From the NCBI RefSeq assembly GCF_001742285.1, contig NZ_MIEK01000078.1, positions 1-64,000 on the forward strand: DNA of 64,000 bases, read 5' to 3'. Under the pieces are notes generated by a model. It made no database searches. It was not told where the DNA came from and saw only the letters and a list, made by a program, of their open reading frames with translations. This DNA is from Enterococcus rivorum (lineage in GTDB: Bacteria; Bacillota; Bacilli; Lactobacillales; Enterococcaceae). The translations under genes and the position numbers were made by a program. Shown here in pieces: positions 27,741 through 36,383 of this stretch; the stretch's first letter is position 1; every line of letters begins with the position of its first letter.

Positions 27741-28742
27741 ATGACAGAAAACAAGATGTTTGAATTGACGCCAGATGAAGATAGAAAGATGAAGCCTTTT
27801 TATACTGTTGATCAACTTATAGAAGAGTTACGTTATTCTACAGTTGATCCGTTAACTTTTACAGAAAGTGAAATCTCATTTGCCCAAGAATTTTTTTCGT
27901 ATACAAATTATTATTCATTTTCTATTTACAAAAAACAATTGCCGAAAAAAGCAGGGAAAGCTTATTCTTTTTCAGATTGTATGGTTCTATATGATTTTAA
28001 CTATTACCTAAGATCAGAACTTAATAGAATAACAGGAAAAATTGAGTTAATGTTGAAATCATCCTTTTTGAAAAGTGTTTGCCAAAATTATGAAGGTGAG
28101 TTACAAAAAGGTGAATGTTACTTAGATAGTAACCTATATAGAAATATTGAAGAATTTGAAGAAGTAAAGTTAATAATGGAAAGAATAGTTTCGGAAAGTA
28201 AAACACTGCCTATCCGACATCATCTAGAGAATAAAAAGGGGAAGATCCCGTTATGGGTTGTAATGCCTGAACTTACATTTGGTGAGACTACAGGCTTAAT
28301 TTCATCTATGAAAGATGAAATTAAAAATCAGTGGATAGAGGACTCATTTATTTCGTTAAATAGGATTGATAGGAAAATTCATGGTGAAGAATTAAAAAAT
28401 AAAATATACGGATGGTTTTCTGCAGCATGGTATATTCGCAACCGATGTGCACATTATAGTAGATTATATGGATGTAATTTTAATGTGGCCAATCCAGGTT
28501 TTTTTTCTATAGATTTTAGAAAAATAAAAAAGTACGGAAAAAAGAAAAATCATAATAAAGATTTATTCGCCTACATGTTAGCAATAAAAAATATTTTGGT
28601 TTTTCATTCCTTAGTAACCCAGAGTGAATGGAATGTTTTTTTGAATGGGATGCAAATCTATCTAGCTTCAAATTCTGGTATACTAATACCTTCTAAAATA
28701 GGACTGACGGATAATTGGTATGAATGTCTAAAGATAATGTAG
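27741..28742 (+). CDS. Abi_2 family abortive-infection protein (AbiD/AbiF-like) with HEPN motif
   Basis: A 333-aa protein of the Abi_2 family (AbiD/AbiF), first described as lactococcal phage-resistance proteins. Residues 233-238 read RNRCAH, the Rx4H signature of HEPN ribonucleases, within WYIRNRCAHYSRLYG. The N-terminal part contains the family-typical LIEELR segment and a YxxYYSFSIY stretch near residue 55. AGGGAG lies 7 nt before ATG 27741. Cell role: probably a cytoplasmic RNase triggered by phage. It is encoded alone in the rpmG islet, behind a strong promoter and a short terminated RNA that may act as antitoxin. Confidence 0.82.
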   Translation: MTENKMFELTPDEDRKMKPFYTVDQLIEELRYSTVDPLTFTESEISFAQEFFSYTNYYSFSIYKKQLPKKAGKAYSFSDCMVLYDFNYYLRSELNRITGKIELMLKSSFLKSVCQNYEGELQKGECYLDSNLYRNIEEFEEVKLIMERIVSESKTLPIRHHLENKKGKIPLWVVMPELTFGETTGLISSMKDEIKNQWIEDSFISLNRIDRKIHGEELKNKIYGWFSAAWYIRNRCAHYSRLYGCNFNVANPGFFSIDFRKIKKYGKKKNHNKDLFAYMLAIKNILVFHSLVTQSEWNVFLNGMQIYLASNSGILIPSKIGLTDNWYECLKIM

Positions 28743-28947
28743 GAAAATCGTTTGAACAATATTTTATATGCCCCAGGTCAATTGAAATTGATTACAACTT
28801 TTGATTACAAAACTGATTAGATTCAGTTTAATCTAGCTAGGGTTATCCAACTATGAAAAGCTATAAACACTAGTTTGTTTAACTATGTTATATCTGGTTA
28901 AATTGTATAAAAGTAACACCGTGAAACAAAATAAGGTTTAAATTTGA

Positions 28948-28986
28948 AGTTCTAACTCCTAGTTATCTAGGAATTAGAGCTTTTTT
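28948..28986 (+). terminator. second terminator, probably the original rpmG terminator
   Basis: A stem of about 13 bp (TCTAACTCCTAG with CTAGGAATTAGAG) ends in TTTTTTA. It lies directly after the second copy of the rpmG 3' end. That fits its being the ancestral rpmG terminator displaced by the islet. The remaining sequence to 29178 holds no gene. Confidence 0.75.
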
Positions 28987-29178
28987 ATTTTTTATAAATG
29001 ATGGAAAGAGGATTGTTAGCTTTAAAATAAAGTGCAGTTTATAGATATTCGCTCAACAAAATGTTGATTTACAGGGATGTATACTCTCTTTTACGTGGTG
29101 ATTTCAATTGTTTATAGTAAATAAAGAGAATGCTTTGCTATAATGAGTTTATTGTTAGAAGGAGAAAGGAAGAGGCGA

Positions 29179-29580
29179 ATGATGCTTGGTAATCGGTTGA
29201 AAGAACTTAGAATCTCTCATCAATTGACGCAAGAAGAGCTGGCGAAGCAGCTTTATGTGACTCGTCAGACGATTTCTAATTGGGAAAATAATAAGGGCCA
29301 ACCGGAGTTAGAAAATATTATTTTATTGAGTGAAGTTTTTCAGGTTTCAATAAATGAGCTGCTTAATCAAGAGAATTTCCAAAAACAAACGAGTAAAAAA
29401 ATAGAAGTAGGGAAAAGAGCGATGTTAATTCTAATTGCATGGTCAGTGATTATGTTAGTGGTTCAATTAATTCTCCATCCTTATTCTATGCAATATATTT
29501 TGCTCTATTCATTAGGTGGATTATTCATTGTGACAGATTACTTGCGCCGAACGAAAAGAATCGCTAATTTATATGGTTAA
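29179..29580 (+). CDS. XRE-type helix-turn-helix regulator with C-terminal membrane segments
   Basis: A 133-aa protein. An N-terminal Cro/C1-type HTH (residues 1-60, with LTQEELAKQLYVTRQTISNWEN) is followed by a linker and two hydrophobic segments (about residues 77-98 and 103-118). This layout is common for membrane-linked XRE regulators in lactic bacteria. The ATG at 29179 is preceded by AAGGAAGAGG. It heads a group with a tiny membrane peptide and an unknown tail-anchored protein. Confidence 0.82.
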   Translation: MMLGNRLKELRISHQLTQEELAKQLYVTRQTISNWENNKGQPELENIILLSEVFQVSINELLNQENFQKQTSKKIEVGKRAMLILIAWSVIMLVVQLILHPYSMQYILLYSLGGLFIVTDYLRRTKRIANLYG

Positions 29581-29589
29581 GGTGAAAAT

Positions 29590-29679
29590 ATGTATGATTT
29601 AGGGATTTATTTATGGATCTTCTTTTTAAGTATGATAGTGGTGACGATTGCTATACAAGGAGTCTATATTAATAACTAG
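29590..29679 (+). CDS. 29-aa hydrophobic small protein
   Basis: MYDLGIYLWIFFLSMIVVTIAIQ begins this very short ORF, which is essentially one membrane helix with a short polar end. AAGGTG lies 5 nt upstream, overlapping the regulator stop. It fills the gap between the regulator and the next gene with tight spacing. No family is recognised; the hydrophobic composition and context are the only support. Confidence 0.5.
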   Translation: MYDLGIYLWIFFLSMIVVTIAIQGVYINN

Positions 29680-29692
29680 GGAGAGAAGTTGA

Positions 29693-30367
29693 ATGAAGGG
29701 GTTAGTTCCTGTTACTAGGCTTCAAGCTAACAATGGCATTTTTTGGTCAGGTCAAGATCAAAATTATTTGCCACGATTAATGAATTATCTTAACATGGAG
29801 TTCAAGGAATATTGCTGGGAAATCGTTCCTATCTACGAGCTGACAGAAGAGCGTATGAAAACATTTGATGCAGTTGCGATAACGCCGCTTTCAAATAGTT
29901 TCTATAAGAGAATTCATGAATTGAATAGAGATATCAAAATGATACGAGTTAATGCAGATAAATTTATGCGGCAAATTGCACCTAAAGCTGCGGTTATAGG
30001 AAGAACAACTGGGTATGTTTTAGCAAATGGCACAAAAATGAGTCAAAAAAGGACACCAAAAGAAAAAGAAGTTTTTACTTATGACAATTTACGTCAGGTG
30101 ATGCGGGATTATCCGACTATTTATTGGCAAGTCCTTTCCATAGAGGAATTAACGGAACGGTTAAACCAACATTCAAAAAATGTGACCGTTGGATTGATAC
30201 CAGAGACGTATGACTATGAAGCGGACCTTGAAAAAAATTTTCCAGAAGTAAAAATCTTGAAATTACGTCCAAAACCTTTAGAAGAAATTCCCAAAGTTTA
30301 TGAGATAGTTATGATTTTAACAGGAACGATAACTATGTTGTTGATGGTGTTGCGGGTGTTTTTTTGA
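29693..30367 (+). CDS. uncharacterised protein with C-terminal membrane anchor
   Basis: A 224-aa protein I do not recognise. The first 195 residues look soluble (mixed alpha/beta, for example VAITPLSNSFYKRI and KAAVIGRTTGYVLANG). The last 22 residues form one hydrophobic helix, so the protein is probably tail-anchored with most of it in the cytoplasm. GGGAGAG precedes ATG 29693. Spacing to the upstream small gene (13 nt) suggests an operon with the XRE regulator. Confidence 0.7.
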   Translation: MKGLVPVTRLQANNGIFWSGQDQNYLPRLMNYLNMEFKEYCWEIVPIYELTEERMKTFDAVAITPLSNSFYKRIHELNRDIKMIRVNADKFMRQIAPKAAVIGRTTGYVLANGTKMSQKRTPKEKEVFTYDNLRQVMRDYPTIYWQVLSIEELTERLNQHSKNVTVGLIPETYDYEADLEKNFPEVKILKLRPKPLEEIPKVYEIVMILTGTITMLLMVLRVFF

Positions 30368-30418
30368 TATAAGCATATTTAAGAAGGGATACAAAGGTTG
30401 AAGGAGGGATGATAACGA

Positions 30419-31426
30419 ATGAAAGTAGTAGTAGAAGAACAATTTTCGGGAATTGTATCGGTGATAAAAGAAGGACGCTCAATCATCAATAATGCGTATG
30501 GGTATCGCGACTATCCGAATGAAATAGCGAACAATCCTGAGACATTATTTGAAATAGCTTCTGGTTCAAAGACGTTTGTTGCAGTAGCAATTTTACAATT
30601 GGTTCAAGATGGAAATATATCTTTAAATCAAAAAGTTAGCGAAATTTTTGAAAATAGTTTTTGGCCTTTTGATAAAAATGTAACAGTTAAGATGCTTTTG
30701 AATCATTCTTCTGGAATCCCAGATTATTTTGATGAAGAAGAAAATGATGATTATGCTTCTTTGTGGAAGGAGTGTCCTAATTATCGAATTCGATGCAATC
30801 AAGAGGTATTTTCTTTGTTTAGAGAGTTACCGATGAAAGAGCAGCCAGGCTCGACTTTTCGTTATAATAATAGTGGCTATATTGTATTGGCAGCCATTAT
30901 TGAAAAAATTACCAATCAACTTTTTGATGAATACATTCAAGAACACATTTTTGATAAGGTTGGGATGGCTAGAAGTGGTTACTATGAATTGGACAGACTG
31001 CCTAAGAATACAGCGAATGCTTATCTTTGGGATGAAAAACAGGAAGAGTACTATTCGAATATCTATTCCATTGATGTAAAAGGAACAGGTGCTGGTGGTG
31101 GTTATAGTAATGGAGAAGAAATTGCGCGGTTTTGGCAAGGGGTGTTTAACGGAACACTACTATCTAAAGAACTGTTAGAGAAAATGATTGCTAATCAAAC
31201 AAAGGAAAAGAAGAATAGATATGGTTATGGTGTCTATTTATTAGAAAAAGAAGGGATTCAAATTCCTTGTATGGTTGGAGTTGATCCAGGGATTACTTTC
31301 ATTTCCTCACATATAGCTGAGATTGATTTGACTATTACGATTATTAGTAACTTTGAACAGAGGATCAGGCTGATTCACCAATCGATTTTGGGACAGGTTT
31401 GGGAAGAATATGGACTTGGGGAGTAA
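30419..31426 (+). CDS. serine beta-lactamase-like hydrolase (class C/esterase family)
   Basis: A 335-aa member of the serine beta-lactamase-like superfamily. The SxxK motif is SGSK (Ser48, Lys51) and the YxN motif is YNN in FRYNNSGY. The third motif, usually HxG or KTG, is replaced by a MVGVDPG segment, so classical beta-lactamase activity is doubtful. There is no signal peptide, suggesting a cytoplasmic esterase or peptidase. GGAGGG precedes the start. A terminator follows about 30 nt downstream. Confidence 0.82.
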   Translation: MKVVVEEQFSGIVSVIKEGRSIINNAYGYRDYPNEIANNPETLFEIASGSKTFVAVAILQLVQDGNISLNQKVSEIFENSFWPFDKNVTVKMLLNHSSGIPDYFDEEENDDYASLWKECPNYRIRCNQEVFSLFRELPMKEQPGSTFRYNNSGYIVLAAIIEKITNQLFDEYIQEHIFDKVGMARSGYYELDRLPKNTANAYLWDEKQEEYYSNIYSIDVKGTGAGGGYSNGEEIARFWQGVFNGTLLSKELLEKMIANQTKEKKNRYGYGVYLLEKEGIQIPCMVGVDPGITFISSHIAEIDLTITIISNFEQRIRLIHQSILGQVWEEYGLGE

Positions 31427-31458
31427 GTAATCATAGAAAAATTATGGCTAAAAAGTTG

Positions 31459-31488
31459 CTACATCTTATTTTGATGTAGTCTTTTTTA
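31459..31488 (+). terminator. terminator of the hydrolase gene
   Basis: CTACATC pairs with GATGTAG, followed by TTTTTT. Confidence 0.85.
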
Positions 31489-31639
31489 TTTGTCTCTATT
31501 TTATAAACTGAGGGAAAAAATTGTTCCAAAATATGTTATGATTTTTATAGAAATGGAGAAGTAAATTCTTTATCTGCTAAGTAAAAATAGTTGATTTGGA
31601 AAGTAAGGAAGTATGTTAGTTTAAAAAGGAGTTGCTTTT

Positions 31640-32491
31640 ATGAATATATTAACCAAAATGTCGGGATTAGATAACTTGACCAACAATGAAGCGGTCCTTG
31701 TTAAGTATATTTTATCTAATTCCAAAGAAATTATTAATAAAAAACCTAGTGAAATTGCTAATGCAGCTTTTGTTTCAGTAGCGACCATTTACCGATTAGT
31801 TAATAAGCTTGGTCTGAGTGGAATTGGAGAGTTAAAGATTGAGCTTGCCTCTACTTTTAGAACTATAGAAAAAGAAACGGAAATTGATTATGATTATCCT
31901 ATTTTAGAATCCGATACGCCTTTTCAGATAATGCAAAATTTAAGTAAAATCTATAACTACACAATTGATGAAACCGTGGCTTTTTCTGATCCGGAAGAAC
32001 TAGTAAAGGTAGGGAAAAGGTTGCTAGAAGCAAAAGTGATTGATGTTTATACAGCGTCAGCTAATTTATTTTTTGCGCAAAATTTTAAATTTCAAATGCA
32101 GGAAATTGGGGTTTTAGTCAATGTGCCGGAAGAGGACTATGTTCAACGACTGTCGGCAGCAAATAGCGATAAAGAGCATGTAGCAATTGTAGTTTCTTAT
32201 GGTGGTCGAGGTCAGACAACAAAAGAAGTTGTAAAAATATTAAGGGACAATGAAGTGGACATTGTTTTAATTACGTCGATGCAGGAGAACCCTTTAATTA
32301 AGTATGCAAAACATAAATTGTATCTAGCTTCTGCGGAAAATCATTACAATAAAGTTTCTTCTTTCTCAACACGCTTGTCATTACTTAGTGTTTTTGACTT
32401 GTTATACTCGATTTATTTTAATCATGATTACGAGAAAAACCTTCAATACAAAATTAGTAACTATCAAAAAATGAATAAAGAGTTGATATGA
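31640..32491 (+). CDS. MurR/RpiR family transcriptional regulator (second)
   Basis: A 283-aa regulator with an N-terminal RpiR HTH (VSVATIYRLVNKLGLSGIGEL near residues 48-68) and a C-terminal SIS domain (VIDVYTAS, then AIVVSYGGRGQTTKE). It probably senses a sugar phosphate. The only neighbour in the same direction is a HAD phosphatase 115 nt downstream, which may be its target or partner. No transporter is adjacent, so the ligand cannot be guessed. Confidence 0.85.
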   Translation: MNILTKMSGLDNLTNNEAVLVKYILSNSKEIINKKPSEIANAAFVSVATIYRLVNKLGLSGIGELKIELASTFRTIEKETEIDYDYPILESDTPFQIMQNLSKIYNYTIDETVAFSDPEELVKVGKRLLEAKVIDVYTASANLFFAQNFKFQMQEIGVLVNVPEEDYVQRLSAANSDKEHVAIVVSYGGRGQTTKEVVKILRDNEVDIVLITSMQENPLIKYAKHKLYLASAENHYNKVSSFSTRLSLLSVFDLLYSIYFNHDYEKNLQYKISNYQKMNKELI

Positions 32492-32606
32492 TTTTTTCAA
32501 AAATCACTTGAATGTCCTGAGTCTTGAAAAAAAACTTTCAATAGGTGCAACCAGTGCTTTTTTAACCTTCTTCGATGATATAATTTATAAAAAGGAGCTG
32601 GGAAAA

Positions 32607-33440
32607 GTGAAAATAGAAGCAATTATTTTAGATATAGATGGAACTTTATTAAATAGTAACAAGGAAATTACTGAGATGACAAAAGAAGCGCTTATCACTG
32701 CACAACAAAAGGGCGTTAAACTAATTTTGGCTTCAGGGAGACCTACAACGGGGATGCTGAAGTATGTAGAACAGTTAGAGATGGAAAAATATCAAGGGTT
32801 GCTTGTTTCATATAATGGTGCGAAAGTGATTAATTGTCAGACAAAAGTAGAGCTATTCGATCAATCAATGACCATAGCAGAAGGTAAAGCCGTTTTAGAA
32901 CATATGAAAAATTTTGATGTTAAAGTGATGATTGATAAAGATGATTATCTGTACGTGAATGATGTGTATGACCATACTGTTACTTATAAAGGGCAAGAAT
33001 TAAATATTATTGAATATGAGTCACGGGGTGGGAACTTTAAGTTATGTGAAGTAGAGGATTTAGCAGCATTTTTGGATTATAGAATAAGCAAAATATTAAC
33101 TGCGGGAGATCCAGAATATCTGCAGAAAGTGTATAAAGAAATGGCCCAACCTTTTGAAGAAACGTTAAATAGTATGTTCACAGCAGATGTTTATTATGAG
33201 TTTACGGCTAAAGGAATTGACAAGGCAAAAGCCTTAGATGCGGTCCTGAAACCAATGGGGATTAATCGGGCTAAAACGATTGCTTTTGGTGATGGTCATA
33301 ATGATCTTTCCATGATTGATTATGCTGGAATTGGTGTAGCAATGGGTAATGCTGTACCAGAGCTGAAAAAAATAGCGGATAGAACTACCTTATCAAATGA
33401 TGAAAATGGGATTGGAGTTCTATTGCGAGAGTTTCTTTAA
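32607..33440 (+). CDS. Cof-type HAD-IIB phosphatase
   Basis: A 277-aa sugar-phosphate or nucleotide phosphatase. Motif I is ILDIDGTLLNS, motif II is LASGRPT, and the C-terminal motif is AFGDGHNDLSM. The start is a GTG at 32607 with AAAGGAG 9 nt upstream, which puts motif I at the usual distance from the N-terminus. The longer frame from 32508 adds 33 atypical residues. The family is promiscuous, so the substrate is unknown. Confidence 0.88.
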   Translation: MKIEAIILDIDGTLLNSNKEITEMTKEALITAQQKGVKLILASGRPTTGMLKYVEQLEMEKYQGLLVSYNGAKVINCQTKVELFDQSMTIAEGKAVLEHMKNFDVKVMIDKDDYLYVNDVYDHTVTYKGQELNIIEYESRGGNFKLCEVEDLAAFLDYRISKILTAGDPEYLQKVYKEMAQPFEETLNSMFTADVYYEFTAKGIDKAKALDAVLKPMGINRAKTIAFGDGHNDLSMIDYAGIGVAMGNAVPELKKIADRTTLSNDENGIGVLLREFL

Positions 33441-33488
33441 AATGGTTTGATGATAGTGACATTAAGTTGGCTAAACATTGAATATAAT

Positions 33489-33530
33489 AGAAGACTGGAA
33501 CAAAGTGATAGTTGTTTCAGTCTTCTTTGT
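33489..33530 (+). terminator. terminator of the HAD phosphatase gene
   Basis: AGAAGACTGGAACA pairs with TGTTTCAGTCTTCT, followed by a short T-rich tail. The rest of the gap to 33776 shows no gene. Confidence 0.8.
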
Positions 33531-33776
33531 GCTTCTCTTCATTACTATATTTTAATTAGACAATTGAATCAAGTCATCAATGTTAGTGTTCTTTGAAGGG
33601 AAAGGATTTAATCAATAGGTCACAAAATGGAAAAAACTGAAAAGTTCGTTATAATGGAATAAATAATACTGGATAGAAATGACTCACTCATTAACTAAGG
33701 TCAGAATCGAATTGAGGGTTCAGCATATTTTCTAGTAAGATAAATAACAATAGGCTTAAAGAAGGGAAAAAGACCA

Positions 33777-34133
33777 ATGATTAGTTTTTTTTTAATGCTA
33801 CAAAGAACCATAAAGTTGTTACACTATTTTTTTAAACAGGAATCCCAGAAAGTGATTTTTTCCTTTTTCTTATTTACGCTTTTAATTGGCACGGTGTTCT
33901 ATCATAATGTAGAACAATTTTCTTATTTAGATGCTTTGTATTTTTGTGTGATGACTTTGACAACGGTTGGTTATGGGGATTTGTATCCAACGACAGATTT
34001 AGGAAAAATGTTTACGATTCTATATGTTTTACTTGGCGTAGGAATAATGACCCTTTTTATTGCTAGTTTCGCAAAAACGATGCTAACATATCAAGCAGAA
34101 AAAAAGCAAAAGAAAGAGATTAAGAAAAAATAA
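33777..34133 (+). CDS. two-transmembrane potassium channel
   Basis: A 118-aa Ion_trans_2 protein. Two hydrophobic helices (about residues 27-43 and 78-98) flank a pore loop with the potassium selectivity filter TVGYGD at residues 63-68. It would assemble as a tetramer in the membrane. There is no regulatory RCK domain; only a short basic C-terminal tail is present. GAAGGG lies upstream of the ATG. The gene is monocistronic. Confidence 0.9.
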   Translation: MISFFLMLQRTIKLLHYFFKQESQKVIFSFFLFTLLIGTVFYHNVEQFSYLDALYFCVMTLTTVGYGDLYPTTDLGKMFTILYVLLGVGIMTLFIASFAKTMLTYQAEKKQKKEIKKK

Positions 34134-34167
34134 CGCTTGTACGATTTTTAAATCATACAGGCGTTAT
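34132..34167. terminator. bidirectional terminator between convergent genes
   Basis: AACGCTTGTACGATTT pairs with AAATCATACAGGCGTT. It sits between the channel gene and the convergent CPBP gene, with A/T tails on both sides. Confidence 0.75.
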
Positions 34168-34181
34168 AAAGTACTTTATTT

Positions 34182-34830
34182 TCAAAACATACCAATGGTT
34201 GCTAATAAGTTGTTAGATATGTGAACAAGAATGGATATTTCTAATTGTTTTGATTTTAAAAAGATAACAGAGAATACCAAGCCCATTAAAAAATAGATAG
34301 CGAACTCTAATAAGGTAGCTGGCATATGAAGTGCACCAAACAATACCGAATTAATGATTACTCCAATGCTATCATGTTTTGAAAATAGAGTGTGCATAAT
34401 TCCAGCCCTAAAGATAATTTCTTCGATAATTCCAGGCAAAACTGCGACAGTGAGAAGAATAATCCATAGTGGGACACCTTGGAAAGTAGTTTTTAAACTA
34501 GCATCATTACTGGATGTGGATGTTTTTTCTAGCAAATTAATCAGGTATCCTCCCAGAAAAGCAATTCCTCTTGTTGCCAATAGTCCGATAATTAAATATT
34601 TGATGTTTTTTTATTTTTAATTCATTAAAAGTCCAGATTTTTGCTTTTCGTGAGATTGTAATTGCTAAGAAAATAATGAATACAAATATGATTAAATAGA
34701 TCATCTGAGTGAATAATGTGTTGTTTTTTCTAATTAGCGCAATCAGTATACTAGGGATTTGACCGAGTATAAATAAAAGAAGTAGAATCAAAATACTTTG
34801 TAATTTTTGCTTTACCACCAGAATTACCAC
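34182..34830 (-). pseudogene. CPBP intramembrane metalloprotease, frameshifted
   Basis: Two overlapping minus-strand frames (34830-34537 and 34580-34182) make one CPBP (CAAX protease and bacteriocin-processing) protein of about 215 aa. The second part holds the catalytic EEIIFR motif, the later ALHMP and HISNN histidine motifs, and membrane helices. The frames meet at a run of seven T on the plus strand (34606-34612). Six T would read ELKIKNIKYLIIG through the junction. Either a disrupted gene, a slippage-controlled gene, or a base-calling error. Relatives give bacteriocin self-immunity or process peptides. Confidence 0.75.
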
Positions 34831-35170
34831 CTCTCCTAATTAGTATTGACAAGGGGATTTCGAAAAGTTATTTCATCTAGTTCTTACGAAACGTTGAGAA
34901 GAAATAGTTTGATTAGATACATTTCAACTTAATTAAAGTATACCTTTTTTATTAAAGAATGTATAAAATATACCTCCTATTTTCTAGAAAAAATACCTAC
35001 ATGTTCTAGCGATTTTTTTCTAATGTCTATGCTCTAATAAAAGGGATTCTGTTTTGATGATTTTAGTCAACGATTTTGTTTCAGTAGTACTACCTGTTAA
35101 TCTAGTAATTTTTTGATGAAATGACTATAATAAAAAGTAGATAGGCTGAAAAGGGGGATGGGAGACTAGT

Positions 35171-36121
35171 ATGGTTACGTTAACGGATGTAGCTAAAAAA
35201 GCGAATGTCTCAAAAATGACAGTATCACGGGCGATTAATCACCCTGATAAAGTGACAGATGAGCTAAAAAAACTGGTTTTTCAAGCAATGAAAGAGTTGG
35301 ATTATAAACCAAATGTGATTGCTAAAGCATTAGCAAATAATCGAACCCAAGTAGTAAAGATGTTTGTGTTAGAAGAAATGGATACGACAGAGCCTTATTA
35401 TATGAATTTGCTGATGGGGATTTCAAAAGAGTTAGATAAACACCAATATTCTCTTCAGTTAGTTACGGAAAATACATTTGATGTTGGCGCATCGGATGGT
35501 TATATCATCACAGGAATGCGAGACAAGGATTATGAGTGGATTCAGCAGATTGAAAAGCCTGTTATTTTGTTTGGTGAGAATAATTATGGGTATGATTTTG
35601 TTGATACGGATAATAAAAAAGGAACGACGTTATCCACTGAACATGCTATCGAAATGGGGTATCAACGGATTATCTATATTGGAATTGATGTGAAGGAAAC
35701 ATTTGAATTTTCACGTGAAGCAGGTTATATCAATACCATGCAAAAACATCAGCGTTTGCCAGAAATATATCGTTTTGAGAACCGCTCTCGTTATTCGGCT
35801 GAGTTTATTGAGGCAAACTTCTCTGATTTTGATAAGAATACTGCATTTATTTGTAGCTCGGATCGTTTGGCGATTGGGGTTGAGCGAGGGCTATTAAATA
35901 AGAAGGTTAAGATTCCAGAAGAGTATGGAGTTGTTGGTTTTGATGGGGTGTTTTTGGATCAAATCGCTTATCCTCGTCTAACAACCGTCAAGCAATCGGT
36001 GATTGAAATGGGGCAAGCTTGTGGAAAAATGCTTTTAAAGAAAATCCAGCAAAAAGGAGCGCCACAAGGAAATCAATATTTTGAACCAGAACTAATTATT
36101 CGTGAAAGTACCAAAAAATAA
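35171..36121 (+). CDS. malR: LacI family regulator of the maltodextrin genes (MalR-like)
   Basis: A 316-aa LacI/GalR repressor. The HTH is at residues 1-55 (VTLTDVAKKANVSKMTVSRAINHP), followed by a periplasmic-binding-protein-like sensor domain. It lies directly upstream of the neopullulanase and maltodextrin ABC genes. Paired 14-bp palindromes at both downstream promoters are of LacI-operator type. MalR assignment rests on context; the ligand is presumably maltose or a maltodextrin. 34831-35170 upstream shows no further gene. Confidence 0.82.
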   Translation: MVTLTDVAKKANVSKMTVSRAINHPDKVTDELKKLVFQAMKELDYKPNVIAKALANNRTQVVKMFVLEEMDTTEPYYMNLLMGISKELDKHQYSLQLVTENTFDVGASDGYIITGMRDKDYEWIQQIEKPVILFGENNYGYDFVDTDNKKGTTLSTEHAIEMGYQRIIYIGIDVKETFEFSREAGYINTMQKHQRLPEIYRFENRSRYSAEFIEANFSDFDKNTAFICSSDRLAIGVERGLLNKKVKIPEEYGVVGFDGVFLDQIAYPRLTTVKQSVIEMGQACGKMLLKKIQQKGAPQGNQYFEPELIIRESTKK

Positions 36122-36131
36122 AATTGTAATT

Positions 36132-36169
36132 GAGGTCGGTTTCCTACAAATAGGAGGCTGGCTTTTTTT
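36132..36169 (+). terminator. terminator of malR
   Basis: TTTCCTA pairs with TAGGAGG, with GGTCG/CTGGC wobble pairing outside. A seven-T tail follows. Confidence 0.8.
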
Positions 36170-36230
36170 GAAGCTGAATTATCTGAAGGTATAATAAATG
36201 CTATAGAATAAAATGCTTCGACAACTATTT

Positions 36231-36285
36231 TGTTACCGGTACCATCTTTTCTATAGTTGCTGTTACTTGTAACATTTCGTATGCT
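36231..36285 (+). promoter_or_regulatory. neopullulanase promoter with two LacI-type operators
   Basis: Operator 1 is TGTTACCGGTACCA (36231-36244). Operator 2 is TGTTACTTGTAACA (36261-36274), a palindrome with perfect six-base arms. The promoter TTGCTG (36257-36262), 17 nt, TATGCT (36280-36285) is overlapped by operator 2. Centre spacing of the operators is 30 bp. Confidence 0.7.
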
Positions 36286-36383
36286 TGAGAGGAGATAAAT
36301 ACAAGGCTGAAGAAAAAAATTAGCGACGTAGCGTAATTAACTACCAGCTTAAAAGCACTATTAGAAATGATAAAATAACGGAA

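Larger units (their letters stand above)
27156..28934 (+). mobile_element. accessory islet at the rpmG 3' end, bounded by 19-bp direct repeats
   Basis: The direct repeat ACACCGTGAAACAAAATAA occurs at 27156-27174 (the rpmG end and stop) and again at 28916-28934. Each copy is followed by its own terminator. The segment between holds only the Abi_2 gene and its RNA leader, plus gene-free AT-rich DNA with hairpins. Integrases that target 3' ends of ribosomal protein genes leave this footprint. No integrase is present, so this is a decayed or trans-mobilised element. The repeat is seen; the mechanism is inferred. Confidence 0.65.
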
